A DNA stretch of 64,000 nt from Theristus sp. LFF4_11 (Eukaryota > Nematoda > Chromadorea > Monhysterida > Xyalidae): assembly GCA_030248135.1 (NCBI GenBank), contig JASANC010002349.1:124001-188000 (forward strand). The letters are read 5' to 3'. The translations under genes were made by a program, and so were the position numbers. Positions 57,920 through 64,000 of the stretch are shown here, piece by piece (the stretch's first letter is position 1; each line of letters opens with the position of its first letter). Below the pieces are notes generated by a model. The model was not told where the DNA came from. It saw only the letters and a program-made list of their open reading frames with translations, and did not search any database.

Positions 57920-60138
57920 GTAGTGCATCGCCGTAACTAACAATAACCACCGTTCAACCAATCTAGCTGAAATTTTAAATCACCTATAATCAATTTGGGA
58001 AAGCGGAAAATTTTATTTCTTGCGGTTGAACGGTTCGGAAAAATCCGGCGCTACAATGTTGTCCGAGTACTAATGGCTCACCGTGTACATTTTGCACATA
58101 CATCGGGTTTGCTGTCATCGCACGTGTCCTCCTTTTACTAAATATAATAACGTAATGAAAAGAATAAGATCTCATACATCTGGGCGGCATCGTCACACTG
58201 TTTCAAAATGTAATCAGCATATTTCAGTGGTGCAGGTGTAGTTTTGATGTTGTGCCAGTTTGAAGTTATGCAGACTGTGGTGTACAGTGTTACACGTACA
58301 TTGTGTTGCACAGCGATGCAATCAATCAACACAGAAACACAGAAATCGCCAGTCAATATCTGGCTAAACTTATGCTGTTACCAGTTTCGAACGGTTATTA
58401 CTACGAAACCAACCTATGTACACTTGTACCAAGCCGTTTTTGTGTGTTCAAAAGTGTGTCCAATCCAAAGTTGTTCAGATAAGATACTTGAAACTGTCGT
58501 TCATTCTGCGCATCAATTTACATTCGTGCTGGTGTTCACTTAATGAAACCCACAGATCCAGCATTTGCGATTATGAATAAATTTCTCTTTTAAAATTCGG
58601 TTTCAATTCAAATGGTCATTTGCGTATTTCAAACTGAATTCAGTCATTCCAGGTGCCACATGTGTGTATATCGTGTTGTTCTGGCGAACAAATATTAACG
58701 AACCTGCCGTTAGCTGATGAACGCATTTTTTCTGTTGATTGGTGAATCCTTGTCGCTTATCATAATGACCAAGTAAGACTTGGCATCGTTTAACTCTCGG
58801 TGTGTCGCCGTCAAGAAATCAGACGTGAAAAACCGGTTTATTCCACTTTTCTCCGTGCTCGCGACAAAGGTGCAAAAACTTTTGTCACATGCAGCCGTGT
58901 TTTCGTTCGTTTACACACACACTTGCACTCGTTTTTGCTGAATGAAATCTTTTTCCCGTTCATTACTGGACTGGCTGTCCTGTAGTATTGTTAGGCACCA
59001 CCAACTTTTCCCGCGCTGTGTAGTGTGTACATGTGCGTTGTTGTGTGGGCGCAAATCACACGGTACGATGTAACATTTCTCGTGTCGCTGTTTACGAAAA
59101 GAAACTGCAGTGGTGGCGAAATGCTGTGTATTTATAAGAAAACGTGCATGCACTTGCGCGTGTGGCTGCATTTGTGTGTCTGTGCAACGTCAACCGACGC
59201 AACGCGTTGCCTCAGCTGACAAAAAAACGTGCGTTGAACGGTCGTCACTGGGAATGTTTGCGTGCAACTGCCCTGTTATTACACTGCAAATCGCCAATCA
59301 CATGTTCGATACGTCAACGCATAAGCTGTCTTCCGCTTGTTTCTGAACTGGATCGTTTCTCATTCTTATGATATGATTGTATGCTCACTCACACATCGTT
59401 AACTCTGGTTTTTCATCGCTGTTTGACGGTTAAATTTCGAATCTGGTTTTCTTCTCACATAAACGATGAGCGTCGCAGTCTGAAAATGGCAATGCTCACA
59501 CTTAAAATGAGATTTCCATTTTAAATTGAGTTTTATTATTGTAAACATGTTCCAGAAAACATAACATTTGTTGATTGTTAAAATCATACATATGACAGCG
59601 GCAATGTTCTTTTGTTTACAGTCTTGTAATCAAATATTTACAGCTATGACTCCTTAAAACGTATTCATTGGTTATTATTAGCGTTTTGCTGCATTTTCGT
59701 TTTTGACACTGAACGAAGGTGAGTCCTAATTTAGAAGAAAAAATCGAATTTTCTATCACTATGCGTGCACATGAGCGAGTATAAGTAAGTGCATGTGCTT
59801 TACATGTCTGTTTTTTTCAACAATATGTAATTCAACAAATACCGTCAACCAGTAACTTTCCTGTGTGTTGATTTTTCTGCACAAACACTCACTTTGCGAA
59901 ACTTGTCAAAGAATGTCAAGCACGTTTTCTGCTGAAGGTGACGAAGAAAGTGTTATTCTTTATCTTTTTATTTGATGAAAAGTTGAAACATCACTTTTGC
60001 GAAAAATAGGCGGAAGGCATGATGTTCAGTTGCAAGTTTTGTCCCATAATCCATTCTTTCTTTCACTTTTGCAGTTGTTTCATTTTGCCTTAAACAGTAA
60101 TCAGTGAGCACTTGCAGCCGAGTGCCCATGCGAGCAGC
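57920..60138. other. Intergenic stretch
   Basis: AT-rich, no supported gene, no repeat shared with the rest of the window. Upstream region of the LRR gene; an acceptor-like CTTGCAG at 60116 suggests a 5' untranslated exon further left. Confidence 0.45.
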
Positions 60139-61900
60139 ATGCCTCTGCAGAGTCCCGTGCTACTGAGCGCCCTGTTTGCGGCCTCTCTGCTGTGTCCGTG
60201 CGTCCCGGCGTTGCCAGGCTGCCTCAGTTTGCACGGCACCGAGAACGCCGATTATGTCAGTCAGATATTCGAGGAGCACAAGGAGTTGCCGGTGTGCTTC
60301 TGCGACGACATGAGCGTCCAGGACGAAGCGGCCACGGACGCAAGCGTCATCGCCACCAACGGCGTGCCGCTGATCTCGCTGTCCTGTCTGTACGGCAGTG
60401 AACTCGCGAATCTCTCGGCCTCCATGGCCGCTGTTGCACGTGCCAATCGGCAGATCGGCGAGATCGTCATCAACCACATGGACTTTGCGGACGGATTCAC
60501 GCCCGATTTGTTCGTGGCGCAGCCGCTCAGCCGTGGACTACGCCTGGAGATCAACACGTGCTTCGTGAACGGCGCGCAGCACGACAAGCTGAACGTGATG
60601 GAGGGCGCGTTCAACGGGCTGCACGATGTGCTCGAGGAGCTCACGATCAGCGACTGCTACATGGACACGGTGCCCGCACAGCTCGCGCAGGTCAACGCGC
60701 TGAAACGTCTGCAGCTCTCCGTTGACCTCGGCCCTGAGCTCAGCAACGAAATGCTCGCTGACTTCAAGCAATTGGAGGAGTTGAACTTGCGCGACAATGG
60801 AATTGAGTGAGTGCTCGTCTGACTACTGAAGGTTTTTCTGGTCATTCATGTGTGAATAACACTCTAACAAAGTTTTTTTTAAAGAACTTACTTCAATGAA
60901 ATTTACCTTTCAAGATACATTGCGCCGGATGCGTTCGCTCCATTGAAGAACCTGAAACGATTGACGCTCGGTCCACGAAACGAACTGAATTCAAGCCTTT
61001 TTGAGGCACTCACAAGGCTGCCACATTTGAAAGAGCTCAATTTGGACAATGTCGAACTTGGACGAGACACTGACTTGCCTGATGGCGCTTTCAAAGAACT
61101 GAAGTCACTTGAAGTGCTGCAGATGCACCGAAACAGGCTGGAGAACTTCACGGCCGGCGTTTTTATTGGACTTGGTCAGTATTTGTTGAGTTGGATGCTT
61201 CTTTGAGATTTTTTGGGTGGGTACGAAATCTGTATAACACATCCTACAGTTGGGACTGGGAAGAATTGATTGAAAGAACAGATTGGGAAGAAGAGGCGAG
61301 GCAAAATTATGGAACCCGGTCACGCACGCATCTTGTTTTTAAGGACATCAAAAATACATTGTAATTATGACATTATAAAAAATTTCAGAGAAGTTACGCG
61401 AGCTGGATTTGCGCATCAACTATATTTACCGGTTTGACCCAGCCGTTTTCGAACCGCTCACCAACCTGGAAACTCTTTGGCTAGCCGGCAACTATTTTGA
61501 AGAATTTGACCCGATGCAATTTGCACCGCTAAAAAAATTGAAACATTTGGACCTGGGTTTCAACGACATTGCCGTATTCGGTGCAAATTCGTTTCGAGGC
61601 TTGAACGCGCTGGAAATACTCGATTTAAGAAGTGGTCTCGAATACCAACGGGTGGAAACAGTTGACGACAACGCTTTCCAAGGACTGTCAAAATTGAAGT
61701 CGCTCAACTTAACAAATGCCGATCTGCAGTGGTTCAATGAAAAGATGTTGAGACCGCTTGTGTCGCTTGAGAAACTCGACTTGACGCACGCGAACATAGA
61801 AACTTTGAATTCGACTGCCTTCCAGTACGCGCCACCAAGGCTGAGGGAGCTGAGCTTGGCCGAAAATCTACTACGTGGCCTGCCGGTTGGCATCTTCAAT
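60139..61900 (+). CDS. Secreted or membrane leucine-rich-repeat protein, 3' end missing
   Basis: Exons 60139-60806, 60915-61174 and 61389-61900 join in frame to about 480 residues; the last ends in phase 0 at a GTCAGT donor, so more exons are expected. The start is the ATG that opens the signal peptide MPLQSPVLLSALFAASLLC. Then comes a cysteine-containing N-cap (CFCDD, SLSCLYG, NTCFVNG, SDCYMD) and at least ten leucine-rich repeats of ~24 residues (e.g. LKRLTLGPRN, LKELNLDNVE, LRELDLRINYIY, LETLWLAGNYF, LKHLDLGFNDI, LRELSLAENLL). This is the layout of extracellular LRR proteins of cuticle, epithelia or neurons in invertebrates. No transmembrane segment or C-cap is seen before an LTR retroelement begins 163 bases after the last exon. 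The exact family is not recognised. Confidence 0.82.
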
Positions 61901-62032
61901 GTCAGTCGGCTTGGCATTTCCAGCTAACATTTGTGTTCATGTTTTAATTTTTTGGTTCATACGACTTTCACATTTCATGATCAAAGACGCACAAGTAATT
62001 CATGCATATACATATGCATATACCGTGGCGAC

Positions 62033-62060
62033 GGTGGTTCGATTCCACCCACAGGCACCA
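62033..62060 (-). other. tRNA-complementary primer-binding site next to an LTR
   Basis: Minus-strand TGGTGCCTGTGGGTGG follows the LTR by two bases, as primer-binding sites do. Read on the plus strand the segment is a tRNA 3' end: T stem-loop GGTGG-TTCGATT-CCACC, seven acceptor bases CACAGGC and ACCA. Complementarity covers 28 bases, more than the usual 18. Confidence 0.65.
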
Positions 62061-62062
62061 GA

Positions 62063-62192
62063 TGTAACGTGGTGGTTCTTTATTCAACTGACTTAGAAAG
62101 CCAAACAAGAAAAGAAACAAAAATCATAAATAAAGAGTGGGCGGGGCGCCCGTTGCGCCCTCTAACGGCGACTAGAACAAACGTTCGTTACA
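62063..62192 (-). repeat. Short LTR (130 bp) of a Ty3/gypsy-type element
   Basis: On the minus strand it runs TGTAACGAACG ... CCACGTTACA, with TG/CA ends, contains AATAAAG, and is preceded by a purine tract AAAAAAGGGGG (62202-62212). It lies downstream of the pol frame at 62496-64000, so it acts as that element's 3' LTR. Confidence 0.75.
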
Positions 62193-62495
62193 CCTGACGC
62201 CCCCTTTTTTGGACGGCAACAAAAAAATTACGGATGAAATACAAAAGATGGAGAATCAAAAAAACGGATGGTAACGTTGTAAGGGACTGAAAGGTTAATA
62301 ATAAAAATTAACAGAACATCATAAAACAACAAAATTCATGTCAAGTAACAAATCATGTAATTTTCAGTTTTCGCTGAATCAAAATTCAAAATCAATTAAG
62401 AATCGAATTGGTTCAAATTTTTTTTCACTTGACGGTCTCCTCTTCATCGATTTCTTTCTTCATCAAACGCGGCACGTAAGGTGCCGGCGCGTGCT

Positions 62496-64000
62496 TTAGT
62501 CGGTTGATGTGCACGAATCTTGGTTTCTTTCGGGGATGGTCGATTGATTGAATTTTTGCGTCCGGGACTTGATCTCTATGATCCGATAGTTACCCGTGTA
62601 CGGGAGCGACAATTTTCGCGACTGTCCAGGCGGAACCACGTCACTGTGCAAAAGCACTCGATCGCCGACCTGGTACTGCATGTCGGTGACTGTTTTATCG
62701 TAGTTCCTTTTCTGCCGTGCTTGTGCTGCCGAAACGGCCTTTTCGGCAGCACTCCAGCAGTCATTCATTGCCCAGACCATTTCCTGTTTGTACGTTGGTA
62801 CATCGACGTATCGACGGTCCGCCTCGTGCAGAACCGTGTCGATCGGGAGCACAGGGTCCCGGTGATACAACATGAAAAATGGCGATTCGCGGGTTGATTC
62901 CTGCACACTGCTGCGCATGGCAAACAACAGCAAGTTCAACCAGCGATCCCAGTCGCGCTGTCTGTGTTTGGTTTCCAAATAGAAACTCAGAGCTTGGCCG
63001 ATAGTACGGTTTTGGCGTTCACAAAGGCCATCTGTCTGTGCGTGTGGTGGTGTTGTGCGAATTTGCATTGTTCCCATTACTTCGCTCACTTCCTCCAGCA
63101 CCTTGTTCACAAACGTGGTTCCTTGATCGGTCACGATCTCTCGGACAACGCCGTGGCGTGCCATGATTTCATTCACGACACTTGTGCCACTGTTTCTGCC
63201 TTTGCGTCTTTAAGTGGGAACGCTTCAACCCACTTTGTCCAGTAGCACACCACTACTAGCAGCCACTTGTTGCCACTGTATGTCAATGGCATCTCTTTAA
63301 TCCATGCCTACCCGATGGAATGGCGTTGGCATGACTTCCATCGGCACCATTGGCGCCCGTGGTGCTTGTATGGCTGCTTGCGCCGTGCGCAGAGCTCGCA
63401 GGAGCTAACCCATTGTGCGATGCTCTCGAACAACTTGGGCCAATAGTAGCGTGATGCCACTTTTTCGAATGTTTTTGTCACGCCCATATGGGCTCCGGTG
63501 ACATCATTGTGACATGCGGTCATCACCGTTTCTCGAAGATTCGGTGGAATCACCAAACGGTAGGGTCCGTTCGTGATTGCCTTGTCACTTTCGCTCTCCG
63601 ATACAGCAAACCGTCTCGAACTTTGTACAGTTGTGCTGTCTCTTTGAAGTGCGATGCGTTTCTTATTGTTGATGGGACAGTGCCATCACTGAGGAACGAC
63701 AACAACTCGTGCATCCAGCGGACAAGATGTTGTTGTTCGCGCACCGCTGCCGGACACAACGCGGGCTCGTCTGGATTGTCATCCGGGCCAGCCGATGAAA
63801 TGACATGGGTGTTGTCATCAATCGGGTATCTGCTGAGCGGATCAGCATGATTTTTCGCTCCGGGTCTGTATCGAATTTCGATGTCAAAGTCCAGCAGAGC
63901 TGCTTGACACCGTGACATTCTACCGGTTAAGTGCTTTTTGGTCATAATAGATTTCAGTGGTTGATGGTCAGTGTACAGGATTGTTTTCGTCCCGTACGTG
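62496..64000 (-). pseudogene. Ty3/gypsy pol: RNase H end and integrase, frameshifted
   Basis: Reading from right to left on the minus strand: end of the RNase H domain (DFDIEIRYRPGAKNHADPLSR, ~63890-63820), spacer, integrase HHCC zinc region (~63520-63370, with paired H and the final CELC), then the integrase core (~63330-62800: TDQGTTF and the glutamate in DGLCERQNRT) and the C-terminal part to the stop at 62496. The frame is broken at least twice in the core, near 63307 and near 63180, so this copy cannot make a continuous polyprotein. There is no envelope frame before the LTR. The 5' part of the element lies beyond the window. Confidence 0.88.

Noticed and set aside
62033..62060. Host tRNA gene as retroelement target
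   Set aside because: Only the T arm, acceptor 3' strand and an encoded CCA exist; no 5' half can be found, and nuclear tRNA genes do not encode CCA.
1..64000. Prokaryotic or viral origin of the window
   Set aside because: Split genes with spliceosomal introns, metazoan-only domain combinations (FYVE-ankyrin, ADAM10, Glass fingers) and SINE/MITE content exclude it.

Overview
This window is nuclear DNA of an invertebrate animal, most likely an ecdysozoan with a compact gene structure. Genes are split into short exons by introns mostly 50 to 500 bases long with GT..AG borders. Four genes can be followed exon by exon as clear metazoan orthologues: Rabankyrin-5 (ANKFY1), the nuclear exoribonuclease XRN2, the sheddase ADAM10 (Kuzbanian/SUP-17) and a Glass-type (Drosophila Glass, C. 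elegans CHE-1) five-zinc-finger factor. A nematode is plausible but not proven. No bacterial features are present.

Layout. 0-2.2 kb: an inverted pair of GGCCGGAATTC-rich arms around a Helitron-like element. 3.0-5.0 kb: two tandem genes for small secreted cysteine proteins on the minus strand. 5.6-9.6 kb: C-terminal half of ANKFY1 (+). 12.06-12.30 kb: a small secreted peptide precursor (+). 13.0-18.6 kb: XRN2 (-), with a hAT MITE in intron 1. 18.7-28.3 kb: a repeat island holding a 6.56-kb Mutator-like foldback element (9-bp target duplication, arrays of ~265-bp subterminal repeats) that was itself hit by a 1,397-bp Helitron and a TA-MITE. 28.4-29.4 kb: a putative uncharacterised gene (-). 31.1-32.1 kb: a four-span membrane protein (+). 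32.3-36.4 kb: more MITEs. 36.5-38.1 kb: a Schlafen-like (AlbA_2) gene (+). 39.7-43.5 kb: glass-like factor (+). 44.8-50.7 kb: ADAM10 (-). 51.4-56.9 kb: deeply nested MITEs, a SINE and a Helitron. 60.1-61.9 kb: secreted leucine-rich-repeat protein (+), interrupted or ended by an LTR retroelement (62.06-64.0 kb, -).

The genes do not form one pathway: endosomal trafficking, RNA decay, ectodomain shedding (Notch-type), neuronal fate and extracellular matrix or adhesion are each represented once. The window's most distinctive content is its transposon record. Several non-autonomous families can be dated relative to one another because insertions carry exact target duplications and, in some cases, a paralogous empty site exists in the same window. 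Many of the MITEs with unrelated termini (TAGGGTTG, CAGTAGCG, CATAGTTGTTCC, CAGTACCG, CCGTATTACC) are nested in each other, and four of the five carry long G or C runs.

Exon borders were inferred by eye from splice consensus, reading-frame continuity and remembered family conservation. No alignment was run.
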